A DNA stretch of 64,000 nucleotides from Bacillota bacterium. Its GTDB lineage: Bacteria; Bacillota; Clostridia; Christensenellales; Pumilibacteraceae. The notes under the pieces were generated by a model that was given only the letters and a program-made list of their open reading frames with translations, was not told the DNA's origin and did no database searches. Positions within the stretch are counted from its first letter, which is position 1. Each line of letters starts with the position of its first letter. Positions 27,983-38,434 of this stretch are shown one piece after another. The translations under genes were made by a program, and so were the position numbers. The DNA is taken from the NCBI GenBank assembly GCA_009777485.1, contig WRLT01000010.1:1-64000 (forward strand). Direction: 5' to 3'.

Positions 27983-28016
27983 ATAAAGACAGCATTTTTT
28001 ACAACGCCGTCTTTAT
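27983..28016 (-). terminator. Inverted repeat downstream of the GH3 operon
   Basis: ATAAAGAC-x-GC (27983-27992) pairs with GC-x-GTCTTTAT (28007-28016), about 35 bases after the stop of the gene ending at 28049. The T tract on the minus strand is short, so termination is plausible but not certain. Confidence 0.45.
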
Positions 28017-28048
28017 CAATATGAATGGAGGATGATGAGAAGCAATTT

Positions 28049-31000
28049 TTAGGGCTTGGAATTTTTTTGGGACTTTTTAGCTTTTTTGCCTAGTAGAAAA
28101 GTTAGATAAATTCCAGTCGCCGATAATAAGAGTATGCCCGTTCCGTTTATGCCGCCGCCGCTGCCGCTGTTGATAAACCCGCCGCCGCAACTATTATTAC
28201 CGTTGACGGGGTTATCGCTGACGGGCGGACGGTCGACGCCGTCGGGCGGCTCTTCGAATATGTCGAAAAGGTCTAGGGTAACTACCGCTTCTACCGTTAA
28301 GTATCCGTCTGCCATTATTAAAACCGTAAAGCTTTGTTCGCCGAAGTCAATGCCGCTGCCTATAACCGTTCCGTCTGAAAGAAGTCTAAATCCTCTGGGA
28401 AGCTCGCTGCCGGGCTTTACCGCGTAAAAAATAAACTCCGATCCGCCGTCGTTTAGGAGCGCATTAAGCTGTAACGCATAATCCTTGCCGATGATTAAAT
28501 TATCAAACGTAACATCGCTCATTTCGATGCCGAATACCGTTGCCGAAAAGACATATTCTTGCGGCGGCGCGAGATTTGCTTGTGCGACTACCGTAAATTC
28601 GTGGTCGGTATACGCACGCCTAGGCGTGCCGATTATCATGCCTAAGCTTGAAAGCATAAGCCCCTCCGGCAGTTTGCTGCCGTCTTTAAGCGAATATCGG
28701 ATAGTTAGATTGTCGTCGGAAGTTGCCGTGCCGATATTAACAGAGACGTTTTCCCCTACCTGCATATACTCTAATTCGATGCCTGAAAAGCTGATGCTGT
28801 ATCCCCTAACTCTAACGATAAAGTGCAGCTCGGTGGGAAGTCTGCCGTCGTATTCGGCACGGATAGTAAAGAAATAACTGCCTGGCTCTGCCGTAGTAAT
28901 GCCCCGAATAACGCCGTCTACAAGCTCTAAGCCCTCAGGAAGATAGTTGTTTGCAGCCAAGCTGTAACGGACATTAGTGCCCAGTCTTCCCTCTGCGTCA
29001 AAGACTACCGCACTTTTAATACTTCTTTCAAAATAAAAGCCATACGGAATTGTACCTAAACGGTCGTCCTCGTAGATAATCGTATCGGGAATTTGGTCTG
29101 CCCTGTATATGCGGATTCTAAATGTTTTGCGCCCTGTGAGGTACGGATAATAGGCATCGGTATCTTCGTCTGCTAAAAGCGTAAAGGTATAGTCGCCCGC
29201 TACCTGCGGTGCACCGCTCAGCGTTCCGTCCTCGGATAATTCCATGCCGTCCGGTAATTCGCTGTCTACCGCTACGTCGTAGCTCATTTTGGGATTGCCG
29301 CCTATTCTAAGGCGTGCCGTATCTACCGAAAGCGCGTTATCTACGCCTTGAACCGCGTACAGCGTATCAACGCCGCCGTATTCTATCATATCAAGCGGGT
29401 CGCCGCCTTGACCGTTAATCGCATTGAAGTTAGCCCTTACGTATAAGGCATTTTTGGCACTTTTGCGAATCATGGTGGCTTGGGTAGGCGTAAGGCTGGC
29501 AGAATCCGTTGCGGGGCGGTTCCATTCGCCCGGCATAATCATCATAGTATCGTTGCCGGCGCGGATAGACATATTGACCTCTTGTCTTAAAAGGTCGGTA
29601 ATTACAAAGCCCTTAAAGCCCCATTCGTTACGGACAAGCCCCGTAAGCAGCGCCCAGCTATGCGCGTTGCGGCGGTCGCCGATAGCGTTGACGCCCGTCA
29701 TAAGCCCTGGTAGATTTCCTTCTTTAATCGCGATTTCGTATACCTTGCCGTATATCTCGCGAATCGCCTGCTCGCTTGCCCACGTTTGTATCGTATTGCG
29801 GTCGGTTTCTTGGTCGTTTAAAAGGATATGCTTGGCAATCAAATAGCAGCCCTTAGTTATGGCGCCGCGCGATTGGGCAGCACCTACTTTACCGCCTAAA
29901 AAGCCGTCCTCTGAGGGATATTCAAAGTTTCTTCCGCCAAAGGGAGAACGGTGGAAGTGAAGACCCGGCCCATAGGTTCCGCCGCGGTTGTGATCGCCTG
30001 AAAGCGCGGAGTTTCCAAAGCTAACCCCTTGTCGGTGCCACAATTCCTCGTTAAAGGTTTGGGTGGCTACGGGCGCACTGACCCATTGTATATCGGTAGA
30101 ACCGCCGCGTCGGCCTAGCGGCCCGTCCGTATCGTGAACGACGGGCATATCTATCGACGCCAAACCCGCCCTATTTAAAAATGCGTTGCCTACTTGGTCC
30201 GACAGCTCACCGATAGTAAGCTGATTTAAAAATGCGTCCCATAAGGGGTCGTCGTAATCGCGGCCTTTTAAATGCCATAGCTTTATGGTGTTGGTTTGGC
30301 TGGTGCCCGGCTGCGCTGCCTGCACGGGCATATCCTCGGAATACCACGGCGAATTTAAATCGAATTCTTCGTTAATGGTATACGGCTGATGCCCTTGGCG
30401 CAGGCCGTTCATTTTTGCGGACGCGGGCGTAGGAAAGGTGCCCTCGAAATCGTCGCGCAGCATATAGCGGCGGACGCCCTTAAAGGTTGCGCCGTCGTTT
30501 ACTCTGCCAGAGCCGGAAACGTCGTCGAACAGATTTGCAATCGGTGCGCCCGTAGTGGTATCCTCTGTGTAGCGGTAGCTGCTTGCCACTTGATAAACGG
30601 AGGTAAACTCTTCGGGCAGGCGCGCCGCCTCGTTGGCGTTGCGCGCGGCAATTATTTTATAGCTGCCTGCCTCTAATTCGTAGCCCTTAAAGCCGTTGTT
30701 GTTGGCGTCTGACCAGTCGTATGAGTACATATCCGAAACCTTTAATTCTATACTTACGGTTTGGGATTCGCCCGGCGCTAATAGGTCTGTTTTGGCAAAG
30801 CCGCCCAGCACAACATGGGCTTTGCTGATACCGCCCGCGTAATACGGCGTGCTGTAATAAAGCTGAACCACCTCTTTGCCGGGACGGGTACCCTCGTTGG
30901 TAACGGTTACATTAGTAGTGATAGTGCCGAATTTGTCTAGGTTTTCGCCGCCTGCGGAATTTACGCTAGATGCTAATTCCCAGTTAAAATCCGTATAGGA

Positions 31001-32224
31001 TAGTCCGTATCCAAACGGGAACTGAACTTGTTCTTCGTACCATGTCCAGTTGTCGTTATGTCCGCCTTCGGTATATCCGCGCGTTTCGTAGTAACGGTAG
31101 CCTACATAAATGTCCTCGTCGTAGTGAACAAACGCCTCGCCCCAACGGTTGCCGCCGTTAGTGCCGTTAAGCCCTTGGTTTTGATACGTCGGGTCTTGCT
31201 TCATATCGCGCATCCAGGTGTTAACCAAACGCCCTGAGGGATTTACGGTGCCGTCTAAAATGCGCGGAATTTCATACGAGCCGTCGGTGCCTGTATAGCC
31301 TACAAACAGCGCGGCTCTAAGCCTTTGCATTTTTGCCTCTGCATCGGCAGAATTTGTAGTATAGTTGTTATCCGTAAAAAGATAGTGCGTAGGGTCGTCT
31401 AAGAAGCTAACCTCGACAGGGCCCGTAGAATTTAAAATGATAACCACGTTAGCAAAACGGTCCATTACCTCTTGAAGCATTTTAACTTCGTAAGCGTCTA
31501 GCTGCAAATAGTGGTCGTCCCAGTTGCGCGCGCTGTCTAATTTGTTTGAGTTGTCGTAGGCACTCCAGTTTTTTAAGCTGGTTTTAGGCATGTCGCTGCC
31601 CTCGCCTGCATAACGGCTGATAACAACAAACGCAGCGTCGTTATAAGAGGCAAAGCTGTCTATTTCGGTTGACCGATAGCTTGACCACGGCGTTTCCCAC
31701 GTAGGAAGCCCCATGCGGTGGCTATCCATAGAGCCCCACGCCCCTTGGTTTCCCCCGTCCGTTAAAGGGTTTCCGCCAAAGCGGAAAGAACCCGACAAGG
31801 AAGTATTGTTATAAAAGCTCATAAGTGTCGGGTTAAGGGTAAACCTTGAACCGTTAAAGCTTTCGTACAGCGTTGCAGAGCGGCTGCCTTGCTCGCTAGA
31901 CCCGAATGCCTTGTATAAAAAGTTGTTTCCTGAGTTTTTGCCGAACATGCTAACATTATAGTTGGGGTTAGTCATCGGCAATAATCCGTCATTTTTTAGC
32001 AGCACAAAGCCCTCGGAGGCGATTTCCCGATTAAGCGCAACTGCCGCGCTGCGCAAATCTGCATTGCTGGCAAAGTCGGACGTATAATACATATGCCCGT
32101 TTGTTGCGGATGCGGGAATAAAGCCTAACGGAATTTGAAATACTGCAAACGCCGTGCAAGCGCACATCAATACCGCCAAAATGGCGGCTGCCGCTTTTAG
32201 ATGTTTTTTGGATTTGAGTCGCAT
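28049..32224 (-). CDS. Membrane-anchored GH3 beta-glycosidase with swapped domain order and Ig-like tail
   Basis: 1391 residues. After an N-terminal signal segment (about 10-40), the GH3 C-terminal (acid/base) domain comes first: EGFVLLKN at 71, AGEGSD with Glu208, and VNPSGRLVNTW. A fibronectin III-like domain follows (about 435-530). Then comes the GH3 catalytic barrel (about 655-935), with AKH at 797-799 and the putative nucleophile Asp877 in FVITDLL. Four putative Ig-like (He_PIG) repeats (about 965-1330, LPEGLxL...GTP) and a C-terminal helix with basic tail anchor the enzyme. This reversed order is known from Ruminococcus albus-type GH3 enzymes. It likely hydrolyses beta-linked oligosaccharides outside the cell. 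It is the last gene of the six-gene locus. Confidence 0.9.
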   Translation of the reverse strand: MRLKSKKHLKAAAAILAVLMCACTAFAVFQIPLGFIPASATNGHMYYTSDFASNADLRSAAVALNREIASEGFVLLKNDGLLPMTNPNYNVSMFGKNSGNNFLYKAFGSSEQGSRSATLYESFNGSRFTLNPTLMSFYNNTSLSGSFRFGGNPLTDGGNQGAWGSMDSHRMGLPTWETPWSSYRSTEIDSFASYNDAAFVVISRYAGEGSDMPKTSLKNWSAYDNSNKLDSARNWDDHYLQLDAYEVKMLQEVMDRFANVVIILNSTGPVEVSFLDDPTHYLFTDNNYTTNSADAEAKMQRLRAALFVGYTGTDGSYEIPRILDGTVNPSGRLVNTWMRDMKQDPTYQNQGLNGTNGGNRWGEAFVHYDEDIYVGYRYYETRGYTEGGHNDNWTWYEEQVQFPFGYGLSYTDFNWELASSVNSAGGENLDKFGTITTNVTVTNEGTRPGKEVVQLYYSTPYYAGGISKAHVVLGGFAKTDLLAPGESQTVSIELKVSDMYSYDWSDANNNGFKGYELEAGSYKIIAARNANEAARLPEEFTSVYQVASSYRYTEDTTTGAPIANLFDDVSGSGRVNDGATFKGVRRYMLRDDFEGTFPTPASAKMNGLRQGHQPYTINEEFDLNSPWYSEDMPVQAAQPGTSQTNTIKLWHLKGRDYDDPLWDAFLNQLTIGELSDQVGNAFLNRAGLASIDMPVVHDTDGPLGRRGGSTDIQWVSAPVATQTFNEELWHRQGVSFGNSALSGDHNRGGTYGPGLHFHRSPFGGRNFEYPSEDGFLGGKVGAAQSRGAITKGCYLIAKHILLNDQETDRNTIQTWASEQAIREIYGKVYEIAIKEGNLPGLMTGVNAIGDRRNAHSWALLTGLVRNEWGFKGFVITDLLRQEVNMSIRAGNDTMMIMPGEWNRPATDSASLTPTQATMIRKSAKNALYVRANFNAINGQGGDPLDMIEYGGVDTLYAVQGVDNALSVDTARLRIGGNPKMSYDVAVDSELPDGMELSEDGTLSGAPQVAGDYTFTLLADEDTDAYYPYLTGRKTFRIRIYRADQIPDTIIYEDDRLGTIPYGFYFERSIKSAVVFDAEGRLGTNVRYSLAANNYLPEGLELVDGVIRGITTAEPGSYFFTIRAEYDGRLPTELHFIVRVRGYSISFSGIELEYMQVGENVSVNIGTATSDDNLTIRYSLKDGSKLPEGLMLSSLGMIIGTPRRAYTDHEFTVVAQANLAPPQEYVFSATVFGIEMSDVTFDNLIIGKDYALQLNALLNDGGSEFIFYAVKPGSELPRGFRLLSDGTVIGSGIDFGEQSFTVLIMADGYLTVEAVVTLDLFDIFEEPPDGVDRPPVSDNPVNGNNSCGGGFINSGSGGGINGTGILLLSATGIYLTFLLGKKAKKSQKNSKP

Positions 32225-32270
32225 AAGTTTTTCTCCTTACTATTGGTTTTGGGCAAAAACGCTTTGGCTG

Positions 32271-34466
32271 CTAGATGGTATACCATGCCTGGCCTCTTAA
32301 GCCGATTTCGCTGTTTAAAAACAAGGGTGATTCAGAAACTGCCTGACAGACGAAATAGAAGTTTTCAACGCCGTGGTAGGTTAAAAGCGGCTTTAACCAG
32401 TTGTGCGTGTTGCCGTCAGGCGTTGAGTAATTGCCGGGCCCTCCTGCTACTTGTACGGCAGCGGGCGCGGGATTGCCGTTTGCGTCGGTTAAATACGCGC
32501 TTCCGTCGGGATTTTTAACTAGGCGGAACGCAGGAATCGGCACGGGGTTGGTGTCGGTAACTACATAGTACATAATATAATCAACGCCCGTTACAAAGGC
32601 GGTTCCGCCAGACTGACGGTCGTAACGGATTTGACCGACCGCACCAGGGGGGTTAATGTTAATCATAGCGTTGTTGGTATTGTCGGGTGCAGGAAGCACT
32701 TGTATGTCTTCACCTACGGGTGCTACCATAAGCGTTACGTTACCCGTAACGGTGTGATAAAACGTTGCAAGCCCCGACAGCAATACGCCGCCTGAGGTGT
32801 AGCCGCCTTGCCCGTCGGGCAGTGCAGTAAACCAGCCGAAAATCTCTGCCCCTTCCTCTGTAAATGAGGGCGGAACGGTTAGCGTAAGCAGTACGCCGTA
32901 CCCCGCCTCTACGGAGGTATATTGCCCGTCTATAAGCGCGCCTTCGGTTACCAACTCAACCGTAAATTTGCCCGCAGGTGCGGAGGCGTTTCTTTGATAC
33001 ATCCACGTGGATTTACCCGAAATAGCGCCGTCGTTAACCGTAAGCTCTATGCCGCCGTCGTAGGCAACGCCGCCTTGGGGCGCGGCTGCCTGCATAGCAA
33101 AGTAATAGGTGCCGCTGTCGGAATACTCGTAGCCTAGCGCGTGGCGCACGATACGCTCGAAGTCTGAAAACTGTGCGCCCTCTAAATAATAATTTTTCGT
33201 CTGTCCTTTAAAATTAGATTGAATGGTTTCGTCCGTTGACATAAACCAGCCCGCCTGTTGGGTGTCGGGAGGGGTTGCGGTATTTAACACCAGTTTGAAA
33301 TGCCCTAGCGACACACTTGACGCCGAAGAATCGTAGATGTGTACGCGCACATGGTCTGCGCCGTCTAAAAAAATGCTAGGCATCGTCGCTACTCGGTCAA
33401 ACGCTATCGCTTGTGCGTTTATGGTTTCGCGGTGAATCAAGCCGTTGGATGTGCCTGCCTGTATGGCGGGAAGCTGTATTTGGGTAGAGATTTCCTCGAA
33501 AACAGCCGTTAAGGTTTCGGCTTGCGTAACGCGGTGTACATAGGTAAAGGATGTGCTAAGTGTATCAGCACCCTGCGTCCAACGGCGGAAAGCGTTGCCG
33601 AAGCCAGGGGTGGCGTTGGGCGGGTTAATCGGCGTTACGGATACAAAATCGCCCTCGGCAACCTCTAAGGAGGAGGTTTCGGGGTTATCGCCGATATAGC
33701 CGTCCACCACGCTAAGCGTAAAATAGCGGGCGTAGCGGGCGAATATTTTTAGCGATTCTGCCAGTGTAAACGTATACTCGGGGCTTCTGGAAACCTCGGT
33801 TTCGTTTTCGTCCTCGTCTACGATATACCAGTAAAAGAAACGCTGTGAGGCATCCTCAAATTCGTCTGCCACAACGGTTACCTCACTTCCTGCGTCGAAT
33901 AAATCGTAGGTTTTGCCGTTAACCGTGCCGTTTGAAACCACTAATAAAAGGATTTCGTCCAGGATTGCTTGTACGGTTGTATCTGCCGTTATAGCCAGCG
34001 TAAGCGGATTTTGCGTGGACTCGGTTGTGCCGTTAATAATCCATTTATTAAACCGCCGCGCCTGCGTTGCAGAGGCTGTAAGCGTTACGCTGTCGCCCGA
34101 ATAGACGCTTGCGGAACGGACGGTGCGGTCTGTACCGATAAAGCCGTTGGTTACGGTAACGGTGTGCTGCGTGCGCGGGCCGGTAACCGCCGTAAGCGTT
34201 ATGCTTTGCGTTACGTTAAAGGTATACGGATTTTGCGTGGATACCTCCTCTCCCTCACCGTCTGTCCATCGCACAAATTCCTCGCCGTCTGCAAGGGTTG
34301 CGGTTACGGTGCAGCTGGCGTTTTTGTTAAACGAACCGCCGCCCGTACCGCCTGATACCTCTACGGTAAAGGTTTCTGTTTTTCGACAGCCGACTGCCGT
34401 AAACACAACACTCAACATAAGCAGTACGGCAAAGAATATGCCTATTTTGCGTTTATTTATTTTCAT
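32271..34466 (-). CDS. InlB-like lipoprotein with two copies of an unrecognised module
   Basis: 731 residues. Lipobox TAVGC (Cys27). Residues 30-325 hold four divergent InlB-type repeats (VTVTNG...FxxW...TVTA). Two copies of a module that I do not recognise follow, at about 340-490 and 590-731, separated by a further InlB-like unit. The module pattern is AFDR...IYD...LGxFKLV...GWFxSxD...NYY...RxxLG...YYFAxQ. Related copies occur in the two neighbouring lipoproteins. The position between GH3 genes suggests carbohydrate or cell-surface binding, but this is inferred from context only. It is the fifth gene of the locus, 32 bases after the preceding gene. Confidence 0.8.
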   Translation of the reverse strand: MKINKRKIGIFFAVLLMLSVVFTAVGCRKTETFTVEVSGGTGGGSFNKNASCTVTATLADGEEFVRWTDGEGEEVSTQNPYTFNVTQSITLTAVTGPRTQHTVTVTNGFIGTDRTVRSASVYSGDSVTLTASATQARRFNKWIINGTTESTQNPLTLAITADTTVQAILDEILLLVVSNGTVNGKTYDLFDAGSEVTVVADEFEDASQRFFYWYIVDEDENETEVSRSPEYTFTLAESLKIFARYARYFTLSVVDGYIGDNPETSSLEVAEGDFVSVTPINPPNATPGFGNAFRRWTQGADTLSTSFTYVHRVTQAETLTAVFEEISTQIQLPAIQAGTSNGLIHRETINAQAIAFDRVATMPSIFLDGADHVRVHIYDSSASSVSLGHFKLVLNTATPPDTQQAGWFMSTDETIQSNFKGQTKNYYLEGAQFSDFERIVRHALGYEYSDSGTYYFAMQAAAPQGGVAYDGGIELTVNDGAISGKSTWMYQRNASAPAGKFTVELVTEGALIDGQYTSVEAGYGVLLTLTVPPSFTEEGAEIFGWFTALPDGQGGYTSGGVLLSGLATFYHTVTGNVTLMVAPVGEDIQVLPAPDNTNNAMININPPGAVGQIRYDRQSGGTAFVTGVDYIMYYVVTDTNPVPIPAFRLVKNPDGSAYLTDANGNPAPAAVQVAGGPGNYSTPDGNTHNWLKPLLTYHGVENFYFVCQAVSESPLFLNSEIGLRGQAWYTI

Positions 34467-34498
34467 TGTACACCTCGCTTTTAAATAGCGGCAACTTT

Positions 34499-37400
34499 TT
34501 AGCCAAGACGCCTGGCATCCCCGATAGCACTGATGTCGCTGTCGTTAAACAACGTCAGGTTTGCCGAAACAAGCCTTACCGCAAAGAAGTAATCGTTATT
34601 GCTGTTGTATCCGGGAATAAGGCCTCTGATGATGCCCCGTGCATTTGGATAGTTGCCCAAATCTCCTAGGTTTTGGCCTATCCAGCCGTTTACTTGTAAC
34701 CTATTGCCATCCATTCTGAATATCGTTTGCGTAGCATTATCCATGGTTGAGAAGAACGCGCGCACCGTTTGAGTACCCGCAGCTCCGCCAGCTACCGTGC
34801 TAGGGAATTGCCCTTTGTTTTCTGTAATTTTAAAGGTGGCTACGAAATCGGTATCCTTGTCTGCGGTTTGAGAGGTATAGATAAAATACTGCACATACGC
34901 TATATTCGAATTAAACACCGTATCGGGATTAAAGAACCACGCGTCACCGTTGTTCTCGGCACTGTTCCACTGAATAAAGTTGTTTCCTGAGTTATCGGGC
35001 GTCTGCAGTTTTTCTTGCGCCACGTCATTTTCGTCTATAAATTCTGCTATGACGGTTATGTTGCGGACTGCCTCGAATGAAAATGTTAAGTTTGCCGATA
35101 AACGATTACCCTTAGTGATATCGCTGCCGCTTATGTCGGTTACCTCCCACCAGCCTGTAAAGATATAGCCAGGGTCTGCTGCGGGGGCAGTTAGGTGAAC
35201 AAACGCGTTGTGGTTTGCCAAAATAGTTTCTAGTGTGTCGCCGTCGGCGTCGACTATGGTAACGGTATAAGGGCCTTGTTCGGGGCCATCGTTTTTGTTA
35301 AACTCGTGCGTGCCCAGCTCTGTAACAGCACTGTCGGTATATAAGGGATGCGCGGGGTCGGCTATAACCTGCGCCGCAAACCGATACAGCGTGCTTTCGC
35401 TGTACGTTTCGCCTACTGAGTACGCGATAAGTCTGTGTATCGCGATAAGCTCGTGGGCTTGGTTGACGTAATAGTTGGCAAAATTGCCTTGTATATTTGC
35501 CGTCCTTAAGCCGTCCATAGACTCAAACCAGCCGCTGTTGTTTGCCCGCGCTGCAAAGAAATTAAACGTACCTGCGGGATTTGAAGGGTAATCTGCCTCG
35601 TCCGCATAAATCAAGAACATGAGGTGGCTTGCGCCCTCTACCTCGACAAACGCGGATATTAGTTCGTTTCCTGGACCGCGCTGACGGTCAAACTCCCAGA
35701 TGGTCGCGCTGGTTTTTCTAAACATTTGGTTGGCGTCGTTAGCGGGCGTTGCGATGGCTTGCTTTTGCACATCTTGACTAAATACTGCCTCTAAGATAAT
35801 GTCGTCCGACACAATATAGTCAAGCGTTTCAAGCGCGGAAAGAAACGCAATGTGGGTGCCGTCTGCCTCAACCTCGTACCAGCCGCCGAAATCGAAGTCG
35901 GGGTCGGGCGATTCTGCCGTCAGCTTTAACAGCACACCGTAGTTGGCAGTAATTTGGGTTAAATCGCCGTTAATAAATCCGTTGCGTACTTCTACGGTAA
36001 ATTCCCCTTTGGGGTCGCCCGCCTCGCGCACAAACGGGTTAACCGGTGCGCCACTTACGGAAATAGGGCTGTCTTGATACGTAACCGAATGGGTATAGCC
36101 GTTTACGGTTACCGAAACAGGGTTCTCTACCGCTATAATTTGCGCCGCAAAGTAATAGCTTTGCGTGGCGTTATAGGCAAGGCCCAGTTCGTGGCGCAGC
36201 ATATCCATAAGCTTAGAAAATTCCATGAAAAATAGATTTGTTGAACCGCCGTTAACCGCTATAAACACCGTGCCGTCTGAGGTAGCTATTCTTCCGCTAT
36301 TCATGGTGTTAATAATTTGACCTGTTTCTGCATTTAAAGCGTGGAAGGTTACCACTAGGTAACCTAGTGAAGGTACAATATCGGTATCAACGGTAGAATC
36401 TGTGTAGATGTGCAAACGGATTTCCTTAGTTATGTTGGGTATAAACAACGAAGGTGCGCCTGCAACGCGGTTGAATGCGGTTGCATCGGCGGTAGGGCCC
36501 TCGCGGAACATGATTCCGCTTGTACCAGACATGGCGTCTGCCGCGGCTCCGTTAACAGGCCTGTCGATTTGTTGGAATAGCTCTATAAACTGCGCCGTAA
36601 CGGTTACGTTTGCTTCGGGCATTAAAAATTTGTTATCGGTAATGGTAACGCCGCCGCTTACAGTCCAACCCGTGAAACCGTGAACGGTATTGTCGTAATC
36701 GTCGGGCGAAACAGGCGGGGTTAAGGTTATTTCTGTGCCAGGGGCTGCGGTGGCATGGCTTGCCGTACCTTTGCCGTCCGTTACGGTTACGGTGTAGGTA
36801 ATCACCTCGAAAACTGCCTCGATTTCTACGTTTTGCGTACCCATGACAAAATAGAATTTTTCTTCGGCAATATCCCATTCAACCGTAACGCCGCCTTGTA
36901 TTACCGTCCACTCGACAAACTTTTCGCCTTGCGGAGGCGTGCCGACGGTAAGGTATACCATTTGGTTTTCAGCCGCTGTTTCCTCGCTTGCGGTGCCGCC
37001 CGTAACAGTGACGGTATAGCTATATACAAAGTTTGCGGTTAAGGAAAGGTCTTGGGTTAAAATAAATGTGCGCTCGGGGGTAACGGCAAATTCGGTATCG
37101 CCGTCGTCGTTAGTCCAGTTGGTAAATTCGGCTGTTGCGCCTTTATTATCTGCGGTGATGGTTACGCTAAGCTCTTGGTAATTTTCCCAGCCGTCACTGC
37201 CCTCCGTAAAGGTGTAAGAGATTTCGTTCTCAATATCCCCCGCAGAGAACGTGCCGTCTGTTACCGAAAGCGTAAAGCTGTATAATGCGCGGAAGTGCGC
37301 GGTAATTTCGACATCGGTATCGGATAGTACAAAGGTGTAGCCATCGGGGTTGTTTTCATTGTATTCGGTTGCGTCGCCCGTAATAATCCAGTGCGTAAAT

Positions 37401-38368
37401 AGTTGGTTTTGGGGAATTTGCGGATATACGGTAACGGATTGACCCTCGATAAATCTAGCCGAATCGGTTTGTGTGCCGTTTATGAGGTAGCCGTCTACTA
37501 CCGTTACTAAATAGGTATCGGCAACATGCGCGTACAGCGTTACATCGCCGTCTAAAATAAATTCGTAGGGGTTGTCGATGGAGGCGGTTTCGCCGTCGGC
37601 GTCGTCGTATGTCCATTTTACAAGCGCCTGATTTAAACCTAAATCCGCGTTTACGGTGATTAGCGTGCCCTCTAAGGCGGTGTATTCGGTTGTATCGGGC
37701 TCGTCTGTGTCTACCGTGCCGTTGACTACCGTAACGGTATAGTTTTCGGTAGGCGTGCGGTAATTGGCGTACAGCGCAGTGTCGGCGGTTACCGTAAAGG
37801 TGTACGGGTTTGCCGAAGAAATGTCCGCGCCGCCCGCAGCGGTGCCTGCCGTCCATTTATCAAATAAATCGCCGTCTACGGGCGGTGCGTCCGCTAAAAC
37901 TATAACGGACGTGTTTTCTTCAAACTCGCCAGACGGTGCGGCCGTTTCGGGCGCAGCGTTTGCGGCGCGTACCGTACCGTTTGTTACGGTTACTGTAAAT
38001 TGCTCGGGTTGGGGGTCTGGCACAGGGTTTACCGTTACGGTACATTCTGCCCATTTGGCGGTGTCGGCAACAGACGTTGCCCTTACCTTTGCCGTACCTG
38101 CGGCCTTTGCGGTAACCTTGCCCGCCGCAACCTCGACAAATGCCCCGCCCTCAGAAACCGACCAGGTTACCTGTTGGCTGGCGTCTGCCGGCAAAACGGC
38201 GGCTGTAAGCGTTTCGTCGCCGCCGACGGTTAGCGTAAGCGTAGTTTTGTTAAGCGTTACGCCTGTTACGGTTACCGTTGTATCGGCGGGGTCTGTACAG
38301 GCAAATAAGCCTACAGACGCGGTAAGCAGTACCAGTAGTACGGCTATAAATCCTACTTTCTTTTTCAT
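34499..38368 (-). CDS. Large InlB-like lipoprotein with three copies of the same module
   Basis: 1289 residues from the ATG at 38368, which has GGAGG nine bases upstream; an ATG five codons earlier overlaps this ribosome site. Lipobox GLFAC (Cys24). A BIG_2-type Ig-like domain (about 30-115) is followed by about seven divergent InlB repeats (to about 600). Three copies of the shared unrecognised module come next, at about 600-780, 870-1030 and 1120-1289, each with IYxD/S, a GWF or FFSTMD-type centre and YYFAxQ or YFFAVR. InlB-like units separate the modules. It is presumably a surface-exposed partner of the GH3 enzymes. Confidence 0.8.
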   Translation of the reverse strand: MKKKVGFIAVLLVLLTASVGLFACTDPADTTVTVTGVTLNKTTLTLTVGGDETLTAAVLPADASQQVTWSVSEGGAFVEVAAGKVTAKAAGTAKVRATSVADTAKWAECTVTVNPVPDPQPEQFTVTVTNGTVRAANAAPETAAPSGEFEENTSVIVLADAPPVDGDLFDKWTAGTAAGGADISSANPYTFTVTADTALYANYRTPTENYTVTVVNGTVDTDEPDTTEYTALEGTLITVNADLGLNQALVKWTYDDADGETASIDNPYEFILDGDVTLYAHVADTYLVTVVDGYLINGTQTDSARFIEGQSVTVYPQIPQNQLFTHWIITGDATEYNENNPDGYTFVLSDTDVEITAHFRALYSFTLSVTDGTFSAGDIENEISYTFTEGSDGWENYQELSVTITADNKGATAEFTNWTNDDGDTEFAVTPERTFILTQDLSLTANFVYSYTVTVTGGTASEETAAENQMVYLTVGTPPQGEKFVEWTVIQGGVTVEWDIAEEKFYFVMGTQNVEIEAVFEVITYTVTVTDGKGTASHATAAPGTEITLTPPVSPDDYDNTVHGFTGWTVSGGVTITDNKFLMPEANVTVTAQFIELFQQIDRPVNGAAADAMSGTSGIMFREGPTADATAFNRVAGAPSLFIPNITKEIRLHIYTDSTVDTDIVPSLGYLVVTFHALNAETGQIINTMNSGRIATSDGTVFIAVNGGSTNLFFMEFSKLMDMLRHELGLAYNATQSYYFAAQIIAVENPVSVTVNGYTHSVTYQDSPISVSGAPVNPFVREAGDPKGEFTVEVRNGFINGDLTQITANYGVLLKLTAESPDPDFDFGGWYEVEADGTHIAFLSALETLDYIVSDDIILEAVFSQDVQKQAIATPANDANQMFRKTSATIWEFDRQRGPGNELISAFVEVEGASHLMFLIYADEADYPSNPAGTFNFFAARANNSGWFESMDGLRTANIQGNFANYYVNQAHELIAIHRLIAYSVGETYSESTLYRFAAQVIADPAHPLYTDSAVTELGTHEFNKNDGPEQGPYTVTIVDADGDTLETILANHNAFVHLTAPAADPGYIFTGWWEVTDISGSDITKGNRLSANLTFSFEAVRNITVIAEFIDENDVAQEKLQTPDNSGNNFIQWNSAENNGDAWFFNPDTVFNSNIAYVQYFIYTSQTADKDTDFVATFKITENKGQFPSTVAGGAAGTQTVRAFFSTMDNATQTIFRMDGNRLQVNGWIGQNLGDLGNYPNARGIIRGLIPGYNSNNDYFFAVRLVSANLTLFNDSDISAIGDARRLG

Positions 38369-38434
38369 TTTGTTTTCCTCCATAAAATTAAATTATTTTT
38401 TATTTATTTGTATACGGTGTTTGTATAGCGGCTC

